Positions 5,558 through 14,600 of a stretch of DNA of 16,170 bases are shown here, in pieces. The first letter of the stretch is position 1, and every line of letters begins with the position of its first letter. Where the stretch lies: contig VSJD01000055.1 of the NCBI GenBank assembly GCA_008636095.1, positions 1-16,170 on the forward strand, in the 5' to 3' direction. The notes beneath the pieces were generated by a model. The model worked only from the letters and a program-made list of their open reading frames with translations. It had not been told where the DNA came from and made no database searches. A program made the position numbers and the translations under genes. The stretch comes from Kiritimatiellota bacterium (lineage in GTDB: Bacteria > Verrucomicrobiota > Kiritimatiellia > JAAZAB01).

Positions 5558-8500
5558 TAAAAAGGAGGATGCAAAGCTATGAAATCAAGTCGTCAATGGG
5601 TGGGATGCGGCGCGGTTATGCTGGCGATAGTTTTGAGCGGTGGGGCGGCAGAGCCGCCGAAGGCGCCGGCGGATGGCGCGCCGGAATGGAAGAACAAGGC
5701 GTTACTGCGCATTCCGCGCCTTGGAACGCCGCCGGTCGTGGACGGCCGCATTGATGAAGCGGAATGGGGAAACGCCGCGCGCTGGACTAATTTTCTACTT
5801 ACAAAAAACGCGGCGTTTGCGCAGGAGCAGACCGTGCTCTGGCTCAGCTACGACGACCGGCAGATCTATCTCGCGTTCCGCATGCAGGCGTTTCCCCTGA
5901 ATCCGGCCAGCAACCAGGGCGACGCGTTTTTGGCGAAGATTCCTAAGACTGAAAAGGACAAGGACGTCTGGAGCGACGATTCTGTCGAATTCCGGTTGGA
6001 GTCCGTGAACGCGGCGCCGCGCGTGAATTATTACCTGGCCTTTAACGCGAACGGCGCGCTTCTCGACATGGCGCTGAAGGGCGACTGGGAGCGCAGTTGG
6101 GACTCAGGTGCGCGCGTGGAAGCGCGTAGGGACGATAAGGGTTTTTGGGAGGCGGAGGTGTCCGTGCCCTTCTCCGCGTTGAACGCCCGGCCCGAGGACG
6201 GGGCCTTGTGGCGCTTTAGCTGCGCGCGTTTCGAGAAGCGCCTGAAGGAAGTCTCCAGTTGGACGTGCCTTGCCGACGGCGACCACACGAATCCCGACAA
6301 CATGGGCCTCGTCGCGCTCGGCGGCGCGTGTCCGGCGGCACGGATGCAGGCGTTTGCGGAGGCGGACTTCGCCAAGCGGACCGTTCCGTGCGCCGCAGTG
6401 TCCGCGCAAACAGGGACGCTTTCCTGGGAAAGCCGGCTCGTGTCGAACGGGACCCCGCTGGCGCGGCAATACGGTTCGGTTGCGCTTACGACTGGCGAAA
6501 CCGCCTTTGCCGTTGCATGCCCCTCCACGAAGGCGGGCGGCACTGGCTCGGCGGCCTTCGCGTTTCAATTATCCGATCCGCGCCATGGCGCGCTTCTCGA
6601 AAGCCCTGCATATCCGTTTTCACAGGGAGGAGGCATGGCGCGCTTCCGTCTGCGTGCCGCCGATACCGATACGGCCGACGTATTCTGGAACGGACAACCC
6701 GTGGCAATGGAACCAACTAACCGGCTGTCCGTCGAGGCGGAAATGGAGTTTCGCCCGGGCGTCAACGTGCTCGCCGTGCGGTGCCGTGGGAAGGGCCGGA
6801 TTGCGGGCGAATTCGAATATAATGGCGCGTTCTACCGGACCGACGCGTCGTGGAAGTCCGCCCGTTCGCCCCGTGCGGGATGGGACAAGGCCGTGTACGA
6901 CGATTCCGGCTGGACACCGGCAGGCATTGTGGAAGGGGAAACACTGCTCGGTGACTGCCCTGTGCTATCCGGGCCGGACGGCGCGGAGGGCGAGGCGGTC
7001 TTTCGGAAGGTCTTCCTGTATCGCGCGACGGAGTTGTATCCGCTCTGCACGGACGACATTTTCTATCTGACGCAGGGTGGGACCTATTACCTCGAATGGT
7101 ACCGATCCGGCGCCATGGGTTGGAACTTCGACCGCGCCCTGGAAGACTGGCGGCTGATCCTGGAGGTGCCCGATGGCCTGGAGTTCCTGGGTGCGACCAG
7201 TCGCAAGGATCCGGTCACGGTGCAGACGGAGCGTTACGGTCCCGAAGCGCAGCAAAAAAAACTGTCGTCTGCGATCTACACATGGCGCGAAACCGGCCGC
7301 GTTCGACAGGATGGGCGCGACAGCCGCGTTTACGAAATCCGGCGCAAGAAGCCGGTCACACTGATAGAATCCCCCCGGGGGTTGTTCAGCCAGGATAGCG
7401 GTCATATTGCCGTGCGCGCAACGGCGAAAGCCGGCGACGCCTTGCTGCCGATCCGCTTCCGCTGCGAAGCGTTTGGCGGCGCGTTTCAAGAGATGTGGCG
7501 CACGCGCAATTGTCGCATTCTTCCGTGCTTGGACGGGCGGCAACCCGAAGAGATCGTGCTGTTTCTCATGACACACGACGCGTCTCTCCAGGACGAGGGG
7601 TCGCTGCGGCGGAACCTGAAAACCATACGCGCTGCGGGCATCAACGAAATATTCGGCGATTTTCAATCCGCGCTCCCGCGCAAGGCCGGTCTCGGGCAGA
7701 CATGGTTTTTTAATCTGAACATATTATCCACAAATGCTGGCTGGTCGCACTCGGGCATAATTGACGTGGGGCCGCTGGTCGAACGCTTCCCCGAGGCACG
7801 CGCCGTCAACTTCGAAGGAAAGCCGGCGGGAACTGCGTGTCTCTCGTACCTGGCGCGCCACCCGGAGACGTGGCCGTTTCTCGAAGCCGAAATCGCGGAC
7901 CTGAAGCGCCGGTGTCCCAGCCTGACGTACCTGTTCTGGGATTACGAGTTTGGGCCGTTTCCCCGTCACTACAGCGCATATCCGTGCTTCTCACCCTTCG
8001 CGATCGCGACGTTTGCGAAGGAGAACAACATCGCCGAGCCCCTGACGCCGGCGCTCCTGAAGGAAAAATACAATAAGGAATGGGTCGAGTTCATCTGCGG
8101 CGAAATGGCCGCGGTTAGCGGCGTCCTGCGGGATATCTGCCATAAACAAGGACTGAAGATGACGGTCTACAGCGGATACGAAAGCTGGGACACGCATTGG
8201 ATGTACGGCGTCAACTGGAACCTGCTCGGTCCGAACGTGGACCGGGGGTATTGCGGTTACGGACGGAATCTCGAAAGGATCGCCGCAACGCGCAAGGGCC
8301 TGGCCGGGAATCCACTGGTCGGCGGGCTGTTAAAGATGGGTGATAAGGCGCAATACAACGAGCCCGCGCAACTCATGCGCAAGGTCGTGGATTGCGGCGG
8401 TGGTGTGCTCTGCTGGTACGAATCGCGCTGGGACGGCAAGGTGCTCCAGTCCTTCGCGTACGCCAGCCGCGCGATCGCGGAATACGAGGACATCCTCCTG

Positions 8501-9286
8501 CACGGCACGCGCTGTGACGGCGACGTGATCGTGGGCGGCACGCTGCCGGATAACGTTGTGGCGTACGAACGGGACGGCCGGCTCCTCGTCCTGGTTCTAA
8601 ACGAGCGCCAGGAGGACCTGAAGGCCGACCTGTGGCTCCGCAAACCCGGCGGCCCGTTGAAGGAATTCTACACGGGACAGAAGTTCGACGCGGACAAGCG
8701 GATCGCCCTGACCGTGCCCGGCGGCAAATTTCTCGCGCTCGCGGGCAAGGCCGGGACCGATGAGAAGTCGCTGCCGGAAGGGAAGGCGTGGATTCCGGAT
8801 CCCTCCTTCGAGGCTGTGGACGCACAGGGCCGCCTGACGGACTGGAACTCGGTCTACGGAGGATACGCGCTCGCGGACAAGGCGCGGACCGGGAAGTGTT
8901 CGCTTAAGCTTTCCTGCGCGGAAGAGGCTGTGCGCGATGCTTTGGACAAAAGCCGTATGGGCGTGGCGCGCGATTTTTCGGGGTTTCCGCCGGGAAGCCG
9001 GTTCCTGGTGACGTCCCACGTGTTTATCGAAGAGTTCCGTAGCGGCATCATCAAGCCCATCCATTTCAGTTTTACGGCTGGCGGAAAAAACCATTATCCC
9101 CATATCAACCTGCTGCCCGGCCAGGCCGAAACAGGGAAATGGCTGCGCTACGATTACGTGCTCGACCTCTCGGCGTATCCGGGGACCGACCAGGTGCAGT
9201 TGTGGTGCCTGACGTGGAATCTCGACAAGCAGCCGTTTGTGGGCACGGTGTACTTCGACGACGTGACCGTGCGGCAACTGGAATGA
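5558..9286 (+). repeat. Long direct repeat, copy 1 (leader plus whole gene)
   Basis: This segment matches 11617-15363 over its full length, with only small codon insertions (+1, +4 and +1 codons in copy 2). Similarity begins at the T before the shared aaaaaggaggat leader and ends at the stop codon. The bases immediately outside (a5557 against t11616, and everything after the TGA) do not match. The copies are offset by 6059 nt at the start. Most differences are single bases, many of them silent. Confidence 0.93.
5579..9286 (+). CDS. Giant secreted CBM9-type multidomain protein, putative glycoside hydrolase (copy 1)
   Basis: This 1235-residue protein has an apparent Sec signal peptide (K2/R5, hydrophobic 11-19, SGGAA then E25). 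By residue, the parts I see are as follows. Residues ~50-247 form a family-9 carbohydrate-binding-like domain (VDGRIDEAEW, VWSDDSVEFRL, YYLAFNANGALLDM, FWEAEVSVPFSAL). Residues ~350-490 form a galactose-binding-like sandwich (SWKSARSPRAGW, VYDDSGW), as at the N-termini of GH2 and rhamnosidase-type enzymes. Residues ~657-985 form a probable TIM barrel with acidic candidates D788 and E790 in LFWDYEF and E868 in YSGYESWDTHW. Residues ~990-1060 form a small beta domain, and ~1071-1235 a terminal jelly-roll ending GTVYFDDVTVRQLE. I cannot name a GH family. A perfect-looking aaggagg at 5562-5568 lies 10 nt before the ATG. It is 44 nt downstream of the HAD gene and GC-rich. Confidence 0.8.
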   Translation: MKSSRQWVGCGAVMLAIVLSGGAAEPPKAPADGAPEWKNKALLRIPRLGTPPVVDGRIDEAEWGNAARWTNFLLTKNAAFAQEQTVLWLSYDDRQIYLAFRMQAFPLNPASNQGDAFLAKIPKTEKDKDVWSDDSVEFRLESVNAAPRVNYYLAFNANGALLDMALKGDWERSWDSGARVEARRDDKGFWEAEVSVPFSALNARPEDGALWRFSCARFEKRLKEVSSWTCLADGDHTNPDNMGLVALGGACPAARMQAFAEADFAKRTVPCAAVSAQTGTLSWESRLVSNGTPLARQYGSVALTTGETAFAVACPSTKAGGTGSAAFAFQLSDPRHGALLESPAYPFSQGGGMARFRLRAADTDTADVFWNGQPVAMEPTNRLSVEAEMEFRPGVNVLAVRCRGKGRIAGEFEYNGAFYRTDASWKSARSPRAGWDKAVYDDSGWTPAGIVEGETLLGDCPVLSGPDGAEGEAVFRKVFLYRATELYPLCTDDIFYLTQGGTYYLEWYRSGAMGWNFDRALEDWRLILEVPDGLEFLGATSRKDPVTVQTERYGPEAQQKKLSSAIYTWRETGRVRQDGRDSRVYEIRRKKPVTLIESPRGLFSQDSGHIAVRATAKAGDALLPIRFRCEAFGGAFQEMWRTRNCRILPCLDGRQPEEIVLFLMTHDASLQDEGSLRRNLKTIRAAGINEIFGDFQSALPRKAGLGQTWFFNLNILSTNAGWSHSGIIDVGPLVERFPEARAVNFEGKPAGTACLSYLARHPETWPFLEAEIADLKRRCPSLTYLFWDYEFGPFPRHYSAYPCFSPFAIATFAKENNIAEPLTPALLKEKYNKEWVEFICGEMAAVSGVLRDICHKQGLKMTVYSGYESWDTHWMYGVNWNLLGPNVDRGYCGYGRNLERIAATRKGLAGNPLVGGLLKMGDKAQYNEPAQLMRKVVDCGGGVLCWYESRWDGKVLQSFAYASRAIAEYEDILLHGTRCDGDVIVGGTLPDNVVAYERDGRLLVLVLNERQEDLKADLWLRKPGGPLKEFYTGQKFDADKRIALTVPGGKFLALAGKAGTDEKSLPEGKAWIPDPSFEAVDAQGRLTDWNSVYGGYALADKARTGKCSLKLSCAEEAVRDALDKSRMGVARDFSGFPPGSRFLVTSHVFIEEFRSGIIKPIHFSFTAGGKNHYPHINLLPGQAETGKWLRYDYVLDLSAYPGTDQVQLWCLTWNLDKQPFVGTVYFDDVTVRQLE

Positions 9287-9301
9287 CAGGAAATCCTGTC
9301 A
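9284..9301 (+). terminator. Hairpin overlapping the stop codon of copy 1
   Basis: tgacaggaaatcctgtca is an inverted repeat with 8-nt arms and a 2-nt centre (in practice 7 bp plus an aaat loop) that includes the TGA stop. No T-run follows, so it is at best a Rho-type or 3'-stabilising structure. Copy 2 of the gene lacks it, because the homology stops at the stop codon. Confidence 0.35.
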
Positions 9302-9597
9302 CGGAATCAGGTCAATTGGAAGAAGAATTCGGAGGAATAAATTATTACTGGTGTTTGGAACAGGCCTGCTCATTAACGTATTTTCGTTCAATTGTCAGGG
9401 CGGGGAACAACCCGCATCCCCGCTTGTTGCTTGCGGAAAGGTGCCGAAGGGGGCCGCGAACTTGGTTCTGCAGATTGGCGCAAACGGCCCAGGGACGGTC
9501 TGGTTTGATGACTTCAAACTGGAAAATGTAATTAAACCAAAAGAATGAAAACTTTTGCAACTCCACCGCAAAGGGGGGATTTCTTAAAGACTAGAAA
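9287..9597 (+). other. 311-nt gap between copy 1 and the internal glycosidase-like gene
   Basis: After the stop-codon hairpin the gap holds a short open frame that looks like the 3' remnant of a carbohydrate-binding gene (9351-9548), then about 50 nt leading into the next gene. A purine run aaggggggat at 9571-9580 lies 17-27 nt before the next ATG, rather far for a Shine-Dalgarno. I see no promoter I would defend. The gap has no similarity to the sequence after copy 2. Confidence 0.5.
9351..9548 (+). pseudogene. Probable 3' remnant of a carbohydrate-binding (jelly-roll) gene
   Basis: The frame from GTG 9351 gives 65 residues. Its last 35 include VPKGAANLVLQI, then GPGTVWFDDFKLENV. This is the way CBM4/9-type and galactose-binding-like domains end, in parallel with GTVYFDDVTVRQLE at the ends of the giant proteins. 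The first ~20 residues look unrelated and the frame has no proper start. A ggagga at 9331-9336 lies 14 nt upstream of the GTG, longer than usual. The best reading is a decayed C-terminal end of a gene lost by deletion or insertion here. A real small protein cannot be excluded. Confidence 0.4.
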
Positions 9598-11568
9598 ATG
9601 AATATGAATACAAATACTATTTCAAACAAAATAATCGCCATATCGCTGTCGGCGGAGGATGGAAGCCTTGAAAAAGTTAATTGCGGCGATAAATGTTGGA
9701 ATGGCTATTCCGGAGGACTGGCGGTTATTGATGAGTTGGCGGGACGAATCTTCACTAATGCCACGGCAGAAACAAAAACAATGGAAGCTGTTGGAAACAG
9801 CAAGCGTGTCTTCGAAAAAAGTTATGCTGGAGCTGATTTTATAGTAAAGGAAACCTGGATGGCGCTGGAGGATTGCCTGTCCTGGCGCGTGGAGGTTTCC
9901 CTGAAAAAAGGTTGTCTGGCGCGTTCTATCCAGGTCAAGCAGTTGTTTCCGTATCCTTATCCTCAATACAAGCTGAACGTCTGGTCGGCAAACGAACGTT
10001 TTCCCTGTTCGTTGGACAAACTAGGCGGGCTCCACCTGTATTATGGCGATGTCTGTTACGGAACCCTTATTCCCGCTGTTTCTTTATATGATAAGGGGCT
10101 GAAACTGGGCATAACGCTGGCAAAACCGTTTGATTTAAAAATTCCCCGGTTGGCTTTTTGTTTCAAGGATTATCATTCCGACGGGCTGGAAATAGAAACT
10201 TCCTGTCTGCGTTTGGCTGAGGGATGCCCGGCAATCACCGAGGTCCTTATCAGGCCGCATGAGGATTGCTGGCGTCCGGGACTGGCCTGGCTGTATGCGC
10301 GATATCCTGAATATTTTAATCCGCCTAATCCCGCGGTTCATAACATTGAGGGCGGGTTTATGATAACTAATCCATTTACCGAAAAAAGGTTCGTTGAAAG
10401 TGCAGGAAAATACAAGGTTAAATGGGCGGAAATACACAACCATTTCCCTTATTACGGCAACTACGCTCCCGAAGAAAAAGAATGGGAAAGCGTAATCGCC
10501 CATGATTACCCTGAGGTGCCGCCGCACGGGAAAACTTCACGCAAGCTGATAAATGATCATATTGACGATTTACATAAAAATGGAATCAAGGGTCTGTTAT
10601 ATTTTCAATGCGCCGGGGATGCGTATATCCCGTATGCCGAGAATAATTTTACCGATGCCATTGCCCGTGATTGCGCCGGAAAAATTATTCCGACCTGGAA
10701 GGAATGTTGTTTTGCTGACGCTTCTCCAGGCACTTCTTTTGGCAAACACCTGGGCCGGCAAATAGACAAATTTGTTAATGATTATCCTGAAATCGACGGA
10801 GTTTTCCTGGATCAGTTATGCTATCAGGCCGTTGATACCGCCCATGATGATGGCATTACCGCATATGAAAACAAGCCGGCGGCCATGTTCGGACATTCTT
10901 ATTTGGCAAACTTGAAAAAACTTTCGGAAATACTGCATGGACAAGGCAAGATTGTTTGGGCTAACGGCCCTTTCAATATTGAGATCCAGAAAGACATAGA
11001 CGGAATGATGTCGGAGGGAACCAGTGGCATTTGTAAATCATTTCAGTATTTATGCCTGAGCAAGCCGCTCCTGGTCCATACTTATCCTGACAGCCCGGAA
11101 AATGTGGAAACGATGTTCAAATATTGTCTTCTCGCCGGGGCTTCCTATTCCATCGGGGGATCTTCAACGGTTCCAGTTCCGCCGGGAATAAGTCCTGACA
11201 TCCAGAAACTGTTTGATGCGTATATTCCACTTGTTGAAAAACTTTACGGTAGAACCTGGCTGCTGGAGCCGGATCCATTGGAAATACCGTCCGGCTTTCA
11301 GTCAAATATTTTTTGGGGTAATGATAAAAAGTCCGTTATTGTAACATTGATAAATTCCAATGACAGCATGTTGCGCAAGGGAAATGTTTTTGACAGAAAT
11401 ATTAAATTTAAAGTAAAAATTAAAAACAATCTCAATGATTATTCGGAAGCAATTTGCATGACAACTCACACGCGTTGTGCCTTGAAGGCGGTAATTACCA
11501 GGGATGATAAGTCATTGTCCATTACCATGCCGGAACATTCAATTGCTTCCGTGATTATAATTCGATAA
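9598..11568 (+). CDS. Putative glycosidase-like TIM-barrel protein without signal peptide
   Basis: This 656-residue protein has a polar N-terminus (MNMNTNTISNKI) and no signal peptide, so it is probably cytoplasmic. Residues ~1-250 are beta-rich, like the sandwich domain before the barrel in many retaining glycosidases. Residues ~255-560 look like a (beta/alpha)8 barrel: WAEIHNHFPYYG, GIKGLLYFQCAGDAY, IDGVFLDQLCYQ with D405 at a strand end, KIVWANGPF near 452-460, and DGMMSEGTSG with E473. D405 and E473 are my candidates for catalytic acids, by analogy with GH36/GH27/GH31-like enzymes. Residues ~570-656 form a C-terminal beta domain. I cannot name a family. ATG 9598 or 9604 could start it, and the only SD-like run is 17 nt or more upstream. 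The gene is much more AT-rich than the two copies flanking it, which suggests separate acquisition. Confidence 0.7.
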   Translation: MNMNTNTISNKIIAISLSAEDGSLEKVNCGDKCWNGYSGGLAVIDELAGRIFTNATAETKTMEAVGNSKRVFEKSYAGADFIVKETWMALEDCLSWRVEVSLKKGCLARSIQVKQLFPYPYPQYKLNVWSANERFPCSLDKLGGLHLYYGDVCYGTLIPAVSLYDKGLKLGITLAKPFDLKIPRLAFCFKDYHSDGLEIETSCLRLAEGCPAITEVLIRPHEDCWRPGLAWLYARYPEYFNPPNPAVHNIEGGFMITNPFTEKRFVESAGKYKVKWAEIHNHFPYYGNYAPEEKEWESVIAHDYPEVPPHGKTSRKLINDHIDDLHKNGIKGLLYFQCAGDAYIPYAENNFTDAIARDCAGKIIPTWKECCFADASPGTSFGKHLGRQIDKFVNDYPEIDGVFLDQLCYQAVDTAHDDGITAYENKPAAMFGHSYLANLKKLSEILHGQGKIVWANGPFNIEIQKDIDGMMSEGTSGICKSFQYLCLSKPLLVHTYPDSPENVETMFKYCLLAGASYSIGGSSTVPVPPGISPDIQKLFDAYIPLVEKLYGRTWLLEPDPLEIPSGFQSNIFWGNDKKSVIVTLINSNDSMLRKGNVFDRNIKFKVKIKNNLNDYSEAICMTTHTRCALKAVITRDDKSLSITMPEHSIASVIIIR

Positions 11569-11574
11569 GAGGGA

Positions 11575-11597
11575 ATTGAGCCTGCAGATGGCTCAAT
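11575..11597 (+). terminator. Intercistronic hairpin before copy 2
   Basis: attgagcc (11575-11582) and ggctcaat (11590-11597) form a perfect 8-bp stem with a 7-nt loop, starting 6 nt after the stop of the glycosidase-like gene. No T-run follows, so it is not a standard intrinsic terminator. It may stabilise the upstream mRNA end or separate expression of the two genes. Copy 2's leader begins 19 nt later. Confidence 0.4.
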
Positions 11598-11616
11598 GGT
11601 TACCATGGCGGACAGT

Positions 11617-14600
11617 TAAAAAGGAGGATGCAAGGCTATGAAATCAAGTCATCAATGGGTGGGATGCGGCGCGGTTATGCTGGCGATAGTTTTGAGCGGC
11701 TGGGCGGCGGAGACGCCGAAGGCCCCGGCGGCGGACGGCACGTCGGAATGGAAGAACAAGGCGCTACTGCGCATTCCACGCCTCGGAACGCCGCCCTTTG
11801 TGGACGGCCGCATCGATGAAGCGGAATGGGGCAAAGCCGCGCGCTGGACGAATTTTTTGATTACGAAAAACGGGGCGTTTGCGCAGGAGCAGACCGTGCT
11901 CTGGCTCGGCTACGACGACCGGCAGCTCTATCTCGCGTTCCGCATGCAGGCGTTTCCCCTGAATCCGGCCAGCAACCAGGGAGACGCATTTCTGGCTAAG
12001 ATTCCGAAGGCCGAAAAGGACAAGGACGTCTGGAGCGACGATTCCGTCGAATTCCGGTTGGAGTCCGTGACCGCGGCGCCGCGCGTGAATTATTACCTGG
12101 CCTTTAACGCGAACGGCGCGCTCCTCGATATGGCGCTGAAGGGCGATTGGGACCGCGGCTGGGACTCGGGCGCGCGCGTGGAAACGCGTAAGGACGATAA
12201 GGGTTTTTGGGAAGTGGAGGTGTCCATACCCTTCTCCGCGTTGAACGCCCGGCCCGAGGACGGAGCCTTGTGGCGCTTTAGCTGCACGCGCTTCGAGCAA
12301 CGGCTGAAGGAAGTCTCCAGTTGGACGTGCCTTGCCGACGGCGACCATACGAATCCCGAAAACATGGGCCTCTTTGTGTTTGGCGGCGCGTGTCCGGCGG
12401 CGCGGATGCAGGCGTTTGCGGAGGCGGACTTCGCCAAGCGGACCGTTCCGTGCGCCGCGGTGTCCGCGCAAACGGGGACGCTTTCCTGGGAAAGCCGGCT
12501 CGTATCGAACGGGACCCCGCTGGCGCGGCAACAAGGTTCGGTTGCGCTTACGACTGGCGAAACCGCCTTTGCCGTCGCGTGCCCTTCCACGAAGGCCGGC
12601 GGCACTGGCTCGGCGGCCTTCGCGTTTCAATTATCCGATCCGCGCCATGGCGCGCTTCTCGAAAGCCCTGCATATCCGTTTTCACAGGGAGGAGGCATGG
12701 CGCGCTTCCGTCTGCGTGCCGCCGATACCGATACGGCCGACGTATTCTGGAACGGACAACCCGTGGCAATGGAACCAACTAACCGGCTGTCCGTCGAGGC
12801 GGAGATGGAATTCCGCCCGGGCGTCAACGTGCTCGCCGTGCGGTGCCGTGGGAAGGGCCGGATCGCGGGCGAATTCGAATATAATGGCGCGTTCTACCGG
12901 ATCGACACGTCGTGGAAGACCGCTCGTTCGCCCCGTGCGGGATGGGACAAGGCCGTGTACGACGATTCCGGCTGGACCCCGGCGCACATTGCGGAGGGGG
13001 AAACACTGCTCGGCGACTGCCCTGTGCTATCCGGGCCGGACGGTGCGGAGGGCGATACGGTCTTTCGGAAGGTTTTCCTGTATCGCGCGACGGAGTTGTA
13101 TCCACTCTGCACGGATGACATTTTTCATCTGACGCAGGACGGAACTTATTATCTCTATTGGGACGGAATCGGCGCCACAGGTTGGAACTTTGACCGTGCC
13201 CTGGAAGACTGGCGGCTGATTTTGGAGGTTCCCGAGGGCCTGGAATTCCTGGGCGCGACCAGTCGCAAGGATCCGGTCACGGTGCAGACGGAGCGTTACG
13301 GTCCCGAAGCGCAGCGAAAAATCCTGCCGTCCGCGACCTACACGTGGCGCGAAACCGGCCGCGTCCGCCAGGACGGGCGCACCAGCCGCGTTTACGAAAT
13401 CCGGCGCAAGGAGCCGGTCACGCCGGTGGAATCCCTGGCATGGCATCCCAAGCAGAAATACAAGCAGGCTGGCTGTCATATCGCCGTGCGCGCAACGGCG
13501 AAAGCCGGCGACGCCTTACTGCCGATCCGCTTCCACTGTGAAGCGTTTGGCGGCGCGTTTCAGGAGATGTGGCGTACGCGCAATTGCCGCATTCTTCCAC
13601 GCCTGGACGGGCGTCAGCCCAAAGAGATCGTGCTGTATCTCCAGGCGCACGACGCGTGTCTCCAGGATGAGGGGGCGTTGCGGTGGAACCTGAAAACCAT
13701 TCGCGCTGCGGGCGTCAACGAAATATTTCGCGATTTTCAATCCGCGCTCCCGCGCAAGGCCGGTCTCGGGCAGACATGGTTTTTTGAAATGCAAATTATC
13801 ACCAAGGATGGCTATTCCCCGCACATGGGTGTCATCGACGTGGGGCCGCTGGTCGAACGTTTCCCCGAGGCGCGCGCCGTCAGCTTCGAAGGAAAGCCGG
13901 CGGGAACCGCGTGTTTCTCGTACCTGGCGCGCCATCCGGAGACGTGGCCGTTTCTTGACGCTGAAATCGCGGACCTGAAGCGTCGCTGTCCCAGTCTGAC
14001 GCACCTGTTCTGGGATTACGAGTTCGGGCCGTTCCCCCGTCACTGGAGCCCTTATCACTTCTTTTCCCCCTTCGCGATCGCGACGTTTGCGAAGGAGCAC
14101 AACATTACCGAGCCCTTGACGCCGGCGCTCCTGAAGGAAAAATACAATAAGGAATGGGTCGAGTTCATCTGCGGCGAAATGGCCGCGGTGAGCGGCGTCC
14201 TGCGGGATATCTGCCATAAACAAGGACTGAAGATGACGGTCTACAGCGGATACGAAAGCTGGGACACGCATTGGATGTACGGCGTCAACTGGAACCTGCT
14301 TGGCCCGAACGTGGACCGGGGGTATTGCGGCTACGGACGGAGTCTCGAAAGGATCGCCGCAACGCGCAAGGGCCTGGCCGGGAATCCCCTTGTTGGCGGG
14401 CTGTTAAAGGTGGGCGATAAGGCGCAATACAACGAGCCCGCAGAACTCATGCGTAAGGTCGCGGATTGCGGCGGTGGGGTGCTCTGCTGGTACGAATCGC
14501 GCTGGGACGGCAAGGCGCTCCAGTCCTTCGCATACGCCAGCCGCGCGATCGCGAAATACGAGGACATTATCCTGCACGGCACGCGCTGTGATGGCGACGT

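Noticed and set aside
5579..5653. Lipoprotein signal on copies 1 and 2
   Set aside because: The only early cysteine (C10) lies before the hydrophobic core. No cysteine follows the LSG stretch, so a plain Sec signal is more likely.
11764..12630. 288-codon leftward open frame opposite copy 2
   Set aside because: It is Arg/Gly/His-rich and is broken in the equivalent part of copy 1 into shorter frames, so it is not conserved even between near-identical duplicates.
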